This document shows, piece by piece, positions 19,684-27,680 of a DNA stretch of 64,000 nucleotides. Each line of letters begins with the position of its first letter. Within the stretch, counting starts at the first letter, position 1. The notes under the pieces are model-generated. The model saw only the letters and a list, made by a program, of their open reading frames with translations, was not told where the DNA came from and made no database searches. The stretch lies in assembly GCF_018398425.1 (NCBI RefSeq), contig NZ_JADPMV010000002.1:1-64000 (forward strand). Reading direction: 5' to 3'. The stretch comes from Pseudomonas lalucatii (GTDB lineage: Bacteria; Pseudomonadota; Gammaproteobacteria; Pseudomonadales; Pseudomonadaceae). The translations under genes were made by a program, and so were the position numbers.

Positions 19684-20784
19684 CTAGCACGCCAATGGTC
19701 CCAGCAGCCCCTCCAGCACCAGAAGCAGTTTGAGCAGGAAAAAGCTGGAGCAGGCAGATTCGACCAGTTCCTCCCCGGGCCCGGTTCGATAGCACATGCC
19801 GCCGAATATCCCGGGCGTCGCACCCGCCGAGCTGAAATAGCGGCTGCGCAGCAACGCCGCGGTCAAGCTTTCTGCCTGCTCGCGCCAGGGCCCGGCGCCC
19901 CCGAGTAGAGACGACAGCCCCAGCATGGCAAGCGCGGCGATTGCCGCTGCCGCAGGGTCCTCGCCGGCCTCCGGGCGCTCCAGGCGATTCGCCGGCAGAG
20001 GGTCGGGGCGCGATTCGAGCCAGTAGTCGCACGCCCGGCGCGCGAGGTCCAAGTAGGGTTCGCCGTAAAGACCAGCCGCCTGCACCAGCCCCAGCATCGC
20101 CCAGGCCTGGCCTCGGGACCAGTGCCCGGCCGGCTCATGCCGGACGATGCGCCCCTGCACGTGCTGGCTGCTGCCGCAGTAGGCGCCCTGCCAGGTTCCG
20201 CAGGCGGCAAGGCTGGCCTGCAGGTGCTGACCGGCTAGCTCGCGGATATCGCACCGCGGGCTCAGCGCCAGCAGGCGCAAGGTGGGCGCCAGGGTATCGA
20301 TGGCGATCCGCCGGTCACCATCCGTCCCGCCGCCCATGGCCGTGCCCAGCGGTATCCAGCCCACCTCACGATCGAACGCCCGCGCCACGGCAGCCGCCGC
20401 CCGCTGAAGCAGCAAGTGCGCCTGTTCATCGCCGAACCACAGTGCCCCCGGTGCGGCGCCGTACCAGAAGATCATGCTGCGGTTCAGGCTCGGGCTGTCC
20501 AGCTTGGTCGCCAACCGCGGGCCGAGTTCCGCCGCCTTGGCGCGGTCGGCGGCGGCGCCGGTAACACGAGCCCGCAACCACCAGAGCCCGGCCCAGAATC
20601 CCCCCAGCCAGGAACCGCCGGCGGATACCACCCAGCGATCCGACAGCCCCGGGGAGTACAGCGGGAAACCGCCCCGACAGCTGCGTTCGACCCGCTCCAG
20701 ACGCTGCAGCAACGCATCGATGGCCCTGCGACGCTCCGCCGGACTCGAGGCGTCTGCCGGTTGTTGTTGAAGCAACTCGTTCAT
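19684..20784 (-). CDS. GH88-fold (six-hairpin) glycosidase-like protein, last gene of the biosynthetic operon
   Basis: A 366-aa protein from the ATG at 20784, which overlaps the MFS stop as ATGA. It looks like an (alpha/alpha)6-barrel of the unsaturated glucuronyl/rhamnogalacturonyl hydrolase family. The family signature WSRGQAWAMLGLVQAAG is near residue 235, a HWSRGQ neighbourhood precedes it, and an Asp in RRIAIDTLAPTLRLL matches the region of the catalytic Asp of GH88 enzymes. I cannot place the other conserved Asp with confidence. A hydrolase of this type is unusual at the end of a metallophore-like operon; it could have been recruited for a non-sugar hydration or cyclisation. Function unknown. 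Confidence 0.65.
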   Translation of the reverse strand: MNELLQQQPADASSPAERRRAIDALLQRLERVERSCRGGFPLYSPGLSDRWVVSAGGSWLGGFWAGLWWLRARVTGAAADRAKAAELGPRLATKLDSPSLNRSMIFWYGAAPGALWFGDEQAHLLLQRAAAAVARAFDREVGWIPLGTAMGGGTDGDRRIAIDTLAPTLRLLALSPRCDIRELAGQHLQASLAACGTWQGAYCGSSQHVQGRIVRHEPAGHWSRGQAWAMLGLVQAAGLYGEPYLDLARRACDYWLESRPDPLPANRLERPEAGEDPAAAAIAALAMLGLSSLLGGAGPWREQAESLTAALLRSRYFSSAGATPGIFGGMCYRTGPGEELVESACSSFFLLKLLLVLEGLLGPLAC

Positions 20785-22022
20785 TCTGCCCTCGCCGGAC
20801 TGGTAGACAGGGCGCCGGAGCCTTCGACGCTCGCCCTGGCGCGCCTTACGCCGACCAGGACCAGCGCCAGCAGGCAACCGACGACCAGCACCAGGATCAA
20901 CCCGCTCCAGGCCCCGGTGAATCCGTAGCTCGTGGCCGACAAGGCTCCGACGCTCGGCGGCCCGACCGCGAAGCCGCCGAAGAACCCCACCGACAGCAGG
21001 CCCGCCGAGGTGGCCGGGGAGCCGAAGACCCTGTCGCGCAGGAGCATGCTCATGGCGATGGCATTGGTCGCGACCGCCGTCAGGCCGACGCCAATGGTGC
21101 CCACCCAGAGCACCCAGAGGCGCTCGGGAGCGGCCTGCATGGTCACGCCGATGGCACCTGCCGCCAGGGCCAGCAACACCAACAGCAGCCAGGACTCGTC
21201 ACGCATCCGTCCGCCGAGCGGCGTCAGCAGCACCCGTGCGAGGATGCCGCTGACGCCGAACACCGCCACCAGTCCGCCGGTCAGCACCGCAGACAGGCCC
21301 TGCTGCTGGGCGAACACGCCGAGAAAGGTGATATAGGCCGAGAGGGCGATGCCTGCGCACAGCTGGATCGCCATCAGCAACGCCAACTCCCGGCTCGGCC
21401 GCGTCAAACCGAAACGCGCGGGTGGCGGCGCCGCCGCCCTGGGTGCGACCCGCGGCGCGGCCAACGCCAGCAGCAGCCCCAGCGGGACCAGCAACAACAG
21501 CGCCGCACGCCAACCGAACGCCTGGGCGACAGCCGGCAAGACCAGGCCGGCGAACAAGGCGGCGACCTGTACGCCCGCCTGCTTCAGGCCCACCACCGCA
21601 GCCTTCTGCGGTGCCGCCACCCGCTCGGCAATCAGCAAGTTAGTCGCCGGGTTGGACAGCGCCTGGGCGACGCCGCAAAGGGCCATGGCCAGCACCACCC
21701 CGACGAAGCCGGGCAGCACGCCGATCAACCCATAGGCCAGAGTCGCGGTCAGCGCCATCAGCACCAGCGAGCGGCGCGAGCCCAGCAGGTTGACCAGCGC
21801 CCCTGCCCACAGCGACAGCAACGCGGCGAAGCCGAACGCGCTCATGGTCAGGTAGCCCAGCCAGCCCGGCGCGATGCCCAGGTCGGCGACGAGGAACGGC
21901 CCGAGGGTGCCGATGGCATAGAAGATCAGCATCGGCAGCGCCATGGCGCCGGTCAGTACGCTACGCAGGCACAGCGCCTCCAGCGCGCCGGCGACAGCCT
22001 GGGGTGGTGCCTCGCGCGTCAC
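20781..22022 (-). CDS. MFS transporter, candidate exporter of the biosynthetic operon
   Basis: A 413-aa 12-TM major facilitator. It starts at a GTG that overlaps the stop of the acyl-CoA dehydrogenase gene (GTGA) and ends overlapping the GH88-like start. Inner repeats such as LWAGALVNLLGSRRSLVLMALTA (motif A-like) and the LLSVGFFGGFAVGPPSVGAL end are typical of drug/metabolite exporters. Its tight coupling to biosynthetic genes suggests export of the product. The direction of transport is inferred. Confidence 0.8.
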   Translation of the reverse strand: MTREAPPQAVAGALEALCLRSVLTGAMALPMLIFYAIGTLGPFLVADLGIAPGWLGYLTMSAFGFAALLSLWAGALVNLLGSRRSLVLMALTATLAYGLIGVLPGFVGVVLAMALCGVAQALSNPATNLLIAERVAAPQKAAVVGLKQAGVQVAALFAGLVLPAVAQAFGWRAALLLLVPLGLLLALAAPRVAPRAAAPPPARFGLTRPSRELALLMAIQLCAGIALSAYITFLGVFAQQQGLSAVLTGGLVAVFGVSGILARVLLTPLGGRMRDESWLLLVLLALAAGAIGVTMQAAPERLWVLWVGTIGVGLTAVATNAIAMSMLLRDRVFGSPATSAGLLSVGFFGGFAVGPPSVGALSATSYGFTGAWSGLILVLVVGCLLALVLVGVRRARASVEGSGALSTSPARAE

Positions 22023-23266
22023 GAGGCTTCCCCCTGCTTCGCCCCGGAGTGGGCAGTGTCGGCCCGCGTCGCGGCCAGCGTCGGCCAGTCGAAATCCAGG
22101 GTGCCGGCGCTGCGGTAGACGTCCAGCAGACGACGGCCGACCGCGCTGATCAAGGCGTCGTCGGTGCCGTCGAGGATGTGCGTGGCGCGCGCCGTCCGGT
22201 AGATGCCGGAGAGCGGCGACAGCTCGCTGAGCCCCTCGGCGCCGTAGATCTGGATCGCCGAGTCCGCCACCAGGCTGAGGGCCCGGGAGGCGGCGACCTT
22301 CGCCACATTGCCTTCTATGGCGTTGTCCACCCCGGCGTCGAACTTGCGCGCGGCGTCCTGCAGCAGACCGCGGGCGCCGGCGATGGCCTGGTATGCCTCG
22401 AAGATCCGCAGGCGCACCAGCTGCTTGTCAGCCAGCCGTGCCTGCTCGCCGCGCGCCGACACGACCCGCGCGCAGAGCTGGTCGAAGCAGCGCTGCGCCA
22501 GCCCCAGCCAGTGCGCCGCACGCAGGATGCGGCCCAGCCCGAGGCGCTCCTGCATCAGCGCCAGGCCGCCGCCGGCCTGCCCCAGGACGTTGTGCCGCGG
22601 CACCCGGACACCATCTAAGACGATCTCGCACTGGCCCTGGAAGCGGCCGAGGATGTCCAGCTCACGGGCGATGGCGAAGCCATGGGCCGCGGTGGGCACC
22701 AGGATCATCGACAACGCCCCTTCCAGAGGGCCCTCGTCGGTACGCGCCACCACGGTGACGAAACTGGCCCGGTCGGCACGACAGATGAACCACTTGCGGC
22801 CTTCCAGTCGCCACTGTTCATCCACCAGGCGGGCGCGGGTGGTCAGGGTCGCCGGAATCGAACCGATGCTCTGGGGCTCGGACATCCCGTAGGCGGACAC
22901 CGCATCCCCGCGCAGAAGCGGCGCGAGGAAGGTGGCGCGTACGTCCGGCCCGGCATGTCGCGCCAGCATGTGGGCATCCAGGGTGGCATCCGCGCCGAAG
23001 ACGGCCGGGCCGTATTCCGAGCGTCCCTCCTGCTCGGCCACCGCCAGGTAGGCCTCCAGGCTGGCCAGACGGCCCGGGTAGAAGGCCCCCCACAGCCCTT
23101 CTTGCCGGGCCAGGGCGGCCAGTTCGGCGTGGCAGGCCTGGGCGCTCGCGCGGGGGCCGGCCAGTTCACCCTCGCGGGGCAGGATGTGCGTCTCGACGAA
23201 CGCCCTGACCCGACGCGCCAGGTCACGCGCGTCCGGCTCCAGGTGGCTCGGCTGTGACTGATTCAT
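22019..23266 (-). CDS. Acyl-CoA dehydrogenase-like flavoenzyme
   Basis: A 415-aa protein from the ATG at 23266, which has GGAGG 5 nt upstream. The N-terminal helical domain is followed by AYGMSEPQSIGSIPATLTTRA (FAD-contacting middle domain) and a C-terminal helical bundle ending IYGAEGLSELSPLSGIYRTARATHILDGTDD, the usual C-terminal ACAD signature. It sits 10 bp after the AMP-ligase stop. A desaturation of an activated acyl group to the alpha,beta-enoyl form would supply the Michael acceptor needed by the PigD-like enzyme; that role is inference. Confidence 0.8.
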   Translation of the reverse strand: MNQSQPSHLEPDARDLARRVRAFVETHILPREGELAGPRASAQACHAELAALARQEGLWGAFYPGRLASLEAYLAVAEQEGRSEYGPAVFGADATLDAHMLARHAGPDVRATFLAPLLRGDAVSAYGMSEPQSIGSIPATLTTRARLVDEQWRLEGRKWFICRADRASFVTVVARTDEGPLEGALSMILVPTAAHGFAIARELDILGRFQGQCEIVLDGVRVPRHNVLGQAGGGLALMQERLGLGRILRAAHWLGLAQRCFDQLCARVVSARGEQARLADKQLVRLRIFEAYQAIAGARGLLQDAARKFDAGVDNAIEGNVAKVAASRALSLVADSAIQIYGAEGLSELSPLSGIYRTARATHILDGTDDALISAVGRRLLDVYRSAGTLDFDWPTLAATRADTAHSGAKQGEAS

Positions 23267-23276
23267 GGGCACCTCC

Positions 23277-24926
23277 TCAACAGGCGATGCCGATGCCGCG
23301 TTCGAGGAACGCGATCTCGGCGGCGAGCAGCTTCTTGTCGACCTTGCCGGCCGGGCTCAGCGGCAGTTGCCGGTAGAAGCGCAGGTACTCCGGCAACTTG
23401 TTGACCTCCAGCCCCTGGGCGCGCAGGTATTCGGTCAGCTCGCCGAGGGCGAAGCGCGGCGCGCCCTGGCGCAGCGTCACGCAGATGCATACGCGCTGCC
23501 CCAGGTCGGCGTCCGCCACGGCGACGCAGGCGGCACTGACCACGTCGGGATGGCCGGTGGCGAGCATCTCGATCTGCACCGGGCTGATGTTCACCCCACC
23601 GCGGATGATGATGTCCTTCTTGCGCCCGGCCAGCACCAGACAGCCGTCGCGGTCGATATAGCCCAGGTCACCGGTGCACACCCAGCCCTCGGCGTCGCGG
23701 TAGCGGGCATCGAGCTCCGGCGCGTTGACGTACTGCATCGGGCTCAGGGGCCCGCGCGCCTTGATCTCGCCGACCTCCCCCGGGGGCAGCTCGGCGCCCC
23801 GCTCGTCGACGATGCGGATCTCGCAGACGCTCGGGTTGGGCCTGCCGACGCTGCGCAGCACCACCTCGAGCGAGTCGTCGAGGGTGTTGTGGCAGTTCAC
23901 CCCGTCGGCCGAGCCGTACAGGCTGATGAAGCCACAACCGAAGGCTTCGACGCAGCGCCGCACGCTGGCCTCGTCGATCAGCGAGCCGCCGCTGATCAGG
24001 CCCAGCAGGCTGGACTTGTCGACGTCTGCCAAGCGCGGTTCGGCGGCGATGCGCTGGAGCATGGTCGGCACCCCGAGGATATGGGTGGGCCGCAGGGTCT
24101 CGATGGCCTGGATCGCCGCCGTCACGTCGAACTTCGGCAGCACCACGATGGAGCCACCCAGCCAGGACAGGCAGCCGAAAGTGGCCGAGGAGCCGAACGA
24201 GGACCCCAGGGGCACCAGGTACATGCCGCGGAAGCTCTCGCCCTGCGCATGCAGGCGCTGCAGGAAACGCCCGCGCCCGCCGACCAGGGCGTTGTGCGAA
24301 TAAGCCACCAGCTTGGGCTCCGACTCGGTGCCGGAGGACACCAGCAGGCGCACCGGCGAGTTGGGGCAGACCTGCGGCAGCGCCTCGAACCCCAGGGGCT
24401 CGGCCTGCAGCAACTGCTCCAGGGACTCCCAGCCACGCTGCGCCGCACCCTCGACTATCGGCACGCGCAGCGACAACAGGGTCGGACGCAGTGAATCGAC
24501 CAGTTCGCACAGGTCGATGCCGCCGAACTCGGCCGGCACTATCACCGCCCGGGCGTCGCAACGGCGCAGCAGGGACTCGATGTCGAGGCGCCCACGTCCC
24601 GGCGGGAAAGGCGCGACCACCGCGCCCAGGGCGGCGGCCGCCAGGTCGATGGCGCAGCAGCGCCAGCTGTTGGTGAGCTGATAGGCGACCACATCGCCGG
24701 GCACTATGCCCCGCGCCCGCAGGCTCGCAGCCAGGCGCAGGGCCTGCTCGAGCAACTCGCCATAGGCGATGCTGCCTTCCGGCGAGAGTACCGCGAGCCT
24801 GTCGGGGGAGTGCTCGGCATGCTGCCGGAACAGCTGGAACACCGACTTGTTCGGATAGAGCCCATCGCGCGCCCACGCGCGGCGAACGGACTGGGGAACC
24901 AGATCGATAATGCCTGAGTTGTTCAT
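23277..24926 (-). CDS. AMP-dependent acyl/aryl-CoA synthetase (AMP ligase)
   Basis: A 549-aa adenylate-forming enzyme from the ATG at 24926, overlapping the CaiB-like stop. Conserved cores are visible: LLVSSGTESEPKLVAYSHNA (phosphate loop, a variant of the usual TSGTTGxPK), GFISLYGSADG (A5), GWVCTGDLGYIDRDGCLVLAGRKKDIIIRGG (A7/A8), and the C-terminal GKVDKKLLAAE with the catalytic Lys. Comparable AMP ligases (PdtJ, QbsL) activate the carboxylate that receives sulfur in PDTC and thioquinolobactin synthesis. The substrate is not known here. Confidence 0.88.
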   Translation of the reverse strand: MNNSGIIDLVPQSVRRAWARDGLYPNKSVFQLFRQHAEHSPDRLAVLSPEGSIAYGELLEQALRLAASLRARGIVPGDVVAYQLTNSWRCCAIDLAAAALGAVVAPFPPGRGRLDIESLLRRCDARAVIVPAEFGGIDLCELVDSLRPTLLSLRVPIVEGAAQRGWESLEQLLQAEPLGFEALPQVCPNSPVRLLVSSGTESEPKLVAYSHNALVGGRGRFLQRLHAQGESFRGMYLVPLGSSFGSSATFGCLSWLGGSIVVLPKFDVTAAIQAIETLRPTHILGVPTMLQRIAAEPRLADVDKSSLLGLISGGSLIDEASVRRCVEAFGCGFISLYGSADGVNCHNTLDDSLEVVLRSVGRPNPSVCEIRIVDERGAELPPGEVGEIKARGPLSPMQYVNAPELDARYRDAEGWVCTGDLGYIDRDGCLVLAGRKKDIIIRGGVNISPVQIEMLATGHPDVVSAACVAVADADLGQRVCICVTLRQGAPRFALGELTEYLRAQGLEVNKLPEYLRFYRQLPLSPAGKVDKKLLAAEIAFLERGIGIAC

Positions 24927-26782
24927 GTGAAACTCCAGGGAGACGTGACCAGGGTGTAGGTATCCGTACGCAAACACGGCTTAATCCGCCCGTCTTCATG
25001 CAACGCCGACAGGTCTTCTCGAACCGCGGAAGCGGCCAGGCCGAACTCCCGCAAGAGTTCTTGCCAGGCCAGGGCATCGCGGGCCGCCAGGCAACGGCGG
25101 AGCTGCTCGTCACGCAAGGCCGGCTCGGCCGCCAGCTGGCAGTCCAGGGCGCCGGCCAGGCGCTGCAGGTCCACCGCCTCGTGGCACTCGAGCGCCAGCT
25201 GTCCCCGGGCGGTGGGATAGACGCCGGCGAGCAGCGGCTGGGCCGGCGCGTTGCCGGCGCGCAGGGCCTGCAACTCGCCATGGCACAGCAGGGTCGCGGC
25301 GCCGAGCAGCGAGCTGTCGACCCGCCCCGCCTCGCCATCCAGCGCACGCTTGAGCAGGGCTGCACTGACGCCCTGGGCCGCGACCACGCCGCCCAGCACG
25401 TCCAGCACGGTGAACAGCGAACCGCCGACGCCCGCCGAGGCCCGGGCGCTCCGTTGCGCCACCCCCGAATAGGCCTGCACCATGAAGTCGGTGCCCGGCA
25501 TCCGCTGCAGGCGCTGGTCATCGCCCCAGCCGCCCGCGTAGGCGTAGACCAGCGCCGGGTTGACCCGCGCCAGGTCGTCCGCGTCCAGCCCCAGTTCGGC
25601 CGCCTTGCCGGGCGCCCAGTTGTGCAGGAACACCTCGGCCTGGCTGGCCATTTCCAGCAGCTCGGCGCGGCCCCGCGGCGATTTGATATCCACTTCGCGC
25701 ACCCGCTTGTGACGGTTGAGCGCGTCGAAGCGCACCGAGCAACCGTCCGCCAGCGGCGGCATGCCGCGCAGCGGATCGCCGCCGGGCAGCTCGATACGCA
25801 CCACCTCGGCGCCGAGCAGCGCCAGCAGGTGGCCGGCCAGCGGGCCCTGGATGCGCCGGCACGACTCGATGACGGTGACCCGGTGCAACGGCAACGCCCC
25901 CCGGGCAACGGCGGGAAGCGGCGCCGCCGCTGCCCGGCCCGGCCCGAACGCCCAGGGTCCCCGCTCCAGCAGGGGCGGCAGGTCATCGTCGGCCAGCCGC
26001 TCGGCCAGGCTGCGCAGCGGGCAGATGGCCACCCCACTGTCCCGGCAGCGCTCGGCGATCCACCCATAGGGCTGGCGCGCCAGGGCCTCCATCAGCTCTG
26101 CCGGCAACGGCGAAATCGCCTTGGCGTAACGCATGAGGAACGCGCTCCAGCCCTTGCCGGCCAGTTCGTCCGGCACCCCCAGGGACGTCCAGAAACGCCG
26201 CCAGGGCCCGGCATCCAGGGTCTCCAGCTCGAACACCACACCGTCGGCGGAGGTGAACGGCGGCCGCTGACGTGGCGAACTGCAGCCCGGCAACAAGCGT
26301 TCGGCGCCTTCCGGGGCGGTGGCACCGGCCAGGTACTGGCCGACGCCCAATGCCGCGGCGGCGGCCAGGGACAGCTCGACCCGCGTCTGCCCGGCGCCGC
26401 GCAACTGGCCAACGGCGGCGGCGAAGACGCCCTGCATGGCCAGGCAGGCGGCCAGGGTCGAGACGTAGTCCAGGCCCAGGGGACGCGCCCCGCCACTGGC
26501 GCGGCCATGCACGGCCATCAGGCCCGAGGCGGCCTGTACCGTCAGTTCGCTGGCGCCGTGGCTGCAGCCGTCGGCCCAGCCGCAGAGGCTGGCGGCGATA
26601 GGTGCGAGCCCCGGGACCTCGAAATGAAAATCTAGCCCCGAGGCGCCGCTCCCCGTGGCGGGGCCGAGTTCTATGCCCAGGGCCCGGGCTTGACTGAGAA
26701 CGGCGGTAGCCACGGGGGCGAAGGCCGGTGGGACATGGGCAAAGGCGCCGGCAAGGGTGCATCCGGCCAGGGGAATGGACAT
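24923..26782 (-). CDS. CaiB/BaiF-like CoA-transferase, tandem-domain form
   Basis: A 619-aa protein, about 1.5 times the usual family III length. The C-terminal half (from about residue 290) is a recognisable CaiB domain: VTVIESCRRIQGPLAGHLLALLGAEVVRIE, GGDPLRGMPP, HNWAPGKAAELGLD, and the catalytic-Asp neighbourhood MPGTDFMVQAYSGVAQRS. The N-terminal half looks like a second, degenerate copy (SGLMAVHGRASGGARPLGLDYVSTLAA). No strong ribosome-binding site is seen before 26782. A CaiB-like gene sits at the same place, after the sulfur-carrier gene, in my recollection of the pdt cluster. It probably moves the activated acyl group between carriers. Confidence 0.8.
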   Translation of the reverse strand: MSIPLAGCTLAGAFAHVPPAFAPVATAVLSQARALGIELGPATGSGASGLDFHFEVPGLAPIAASLCGWADGCSHGASELTVQAASGLMAVHGRASGGARPLGLDYVSTLAACLAMQGVFAAAVGQLRGAGQTRVELSLAAAAALGVGQYLAGATAPEGAERLLPGCSSPRQRPPFTSADGVVFELETLDAGPWRRFWTSLGVPDELAGKGWSAFLMRYAKAISPLPAELMEALARQPYGWIAERCRDSGVAICPLRSLAERLADDDLPPLLERGPWAFGPGRAAAAPLPAVARGALPLHRVTVIESCRRIQGPLAGHLLALLGAEVVRIELPGGDPLRGMPPLADGCSVRFDALNRHKRVREVDIKSPRGRAELLEMASQAEVFLHNWAPGKAAELGLDADDLARVNPALVYAYAGGWGDDQRLQRMPGTDFMVQAYSGVAQRSARASAGVGGSLFTVLDVLGGVVAAQGVSAALLKRALDGEAGRVDSSLLGAATLLCHGELQALRAGNAPAQPLLAGVYPTARGQLALECHEAVDLQRLAGALDCQLAAEPALRDEQLRRCLAARDALAWQELLREFGLAASAVREDLSALHEDGRIKPCLRTDTYTLVTSPWSFT

Positions 26783-26873
26783 AGGGTTGAACGCCGCGAT
26801 CGATCCATGAAAACCCGCGCGCCAGCGCTTCGAGGCTGGCGGCGCGGACGCGAAATGCCGGAAAGCCCGGAAC
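26783..26873. other. Short gap in the operon
   Basis: About 90 bp between the sulfur-carrier stop and the CaiB-like start. No gene, no clear promoter and no terminator are seen. Confidence 0.5.
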
Positions 26874-27146
26874 TCAGCCGCCGGCGACGGCGGGCAGGAT
26901 GGTCACGCTGTCGCCATCCTGCAGCGCCGTCTCCAGGTTGTCGGCGAAGCGGATGTCGTTGTCGTTGACGTAGAGGTTGACGAAGCGGTGCATCTGATCG
27001 GCATCCAGCAGACGCTCCTTGATCCCTGGATAGTGCGCTTCCAGGCCCTCGATGAGTTCGCGCACGGTGGCGCCTTCGGCCTCGACGCGCTTCTGCTCAG
27101 CGGTGAACGGGCGCAACAGGGTGGGAATGGCAACGGAAACGGGCAT
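26874..27146 (-). CDS. MoaD/ThiS-family sulfur carrier protein ending in Gly-Gly
   Basis: A 90-aa beta-grasp protein from the ATG at 27146, with AAGGAG 8 nt upstream. MPVSVAIPTLLRPFT opens the fold, GATVRELIEGLEAHYPGIKERL is the helix region, and RFVNLYVNDNDIRF is followed by LETALQDGDSVTILPAVAGG. The stop follows directly on Gly-Gly, so no C-terminal trimming is needed before adenylation. The carrier would be charged as a C-terminal thiocarboxylate by the MoeZ-like gene product. It resembles CysO and QbsE/PdtH-type carriers. Its neighbours are the JAMM gene (54 bp upstream) and the CaiB-like gene. Confidence 0.93.
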   Translation of the reverse strand: MPVSVAIPTLLRPFTAEQKRVEAEGATVRELIEGLEAHYPGIKERLLDADQMHRFVNLYVNDNDIRFADNLETALQDGDSVTILPAVAGG

Positions 27147-27200
27147 ACCTGACTCCTTGGTCTTGATGATGAAGGTGAGTGAGCGCGCGGCCGGCAAGAC

Positions 27201-27635
27201 TCAGCGGGAAACCACCGCGGCGGGGTACTGCGCCACCGCCTGGATGCCTTCCTCGGTCACCTGGCCGTTGACGATGCGGAAGCTGCGTACCGGCGGGCCA
27301 CAGTTCTGCGCGGTGCAGAGGATCACGTAGTGCGCCTGGGGTTCGCCGGCGAGCCGTATGTCGTCGCGGCTGGGGTATCCGGCCGAGTGGGTATGGGAGT
27401 GGTAGATCACCCGCGGCTCTTCGTTGCGGCACTCCATCTCCCGCCAGACGCGCAACTGCTCCTGCGGGTCGAACTGGAAGAAGGATTGCGACTGCGCGGC
27501 GTTGCGCATCGGAATCAGCCGCGTCGGCAGCGGCGACCCCACTGGCGCGACTATCACACCGCAGGTTTCCAGCGGATGGTCCTCGCGCGCCATGGCGAGC
27601 ATGGCGTCGAGCAGTTCGGAAAGGATGATCAGCAT
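27201..27635 (-). CDS. JAMM (Mov34/MPN) metalloprotease
   Basis: A 144-aa stand-alone JAB1/MPN domain. The zinc site is complete: Glu23 (HPLETCGVIVA), His79 and His81 in HSHTHSAG, and Ser89 with Asp92 after the standard x7 spacing. AAGGA lies 4 nt before the ATG at 27635. In CysO-type systems the JAMM protein (Mec) releases the carrier after sulfur transfer to an amino acid; in thioquinolobactin synthesis QbsD trims the carrier's C-terminus. Trimming is not needed here since the carrier already ends in Gly-Gly, so release of a carrier adduct is the more likely job. Confidence 0.92.
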   Translation of the reverse strand: MLIILSELLDAMLAMAREDHPLETCGVIVAPVGSPLPTRLIPMRNAAQSQSFFQFDPQEQLRVWREMECRNEEPRVIYHSHTHSAGYPSRDDIRLAGEPQAHYVILCTAQNCGPPVRSFRIVNGQVTEEGIQAVAQYPAAVVSR

Positions 27636-27680
27636 GGCGTCCTTGCTCCAGAGTCCCTTTGAGTGGGAGCCGTTACCGGC

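Noticed and set aside
23668..26067. A 799-codon frame on the minus strand
   Set aside because: It overlaps the CaiB-like and AMP-ligase genes in another frame; the sequence is Arg/Pro/Ser-rich noise from GC-rich DNA.
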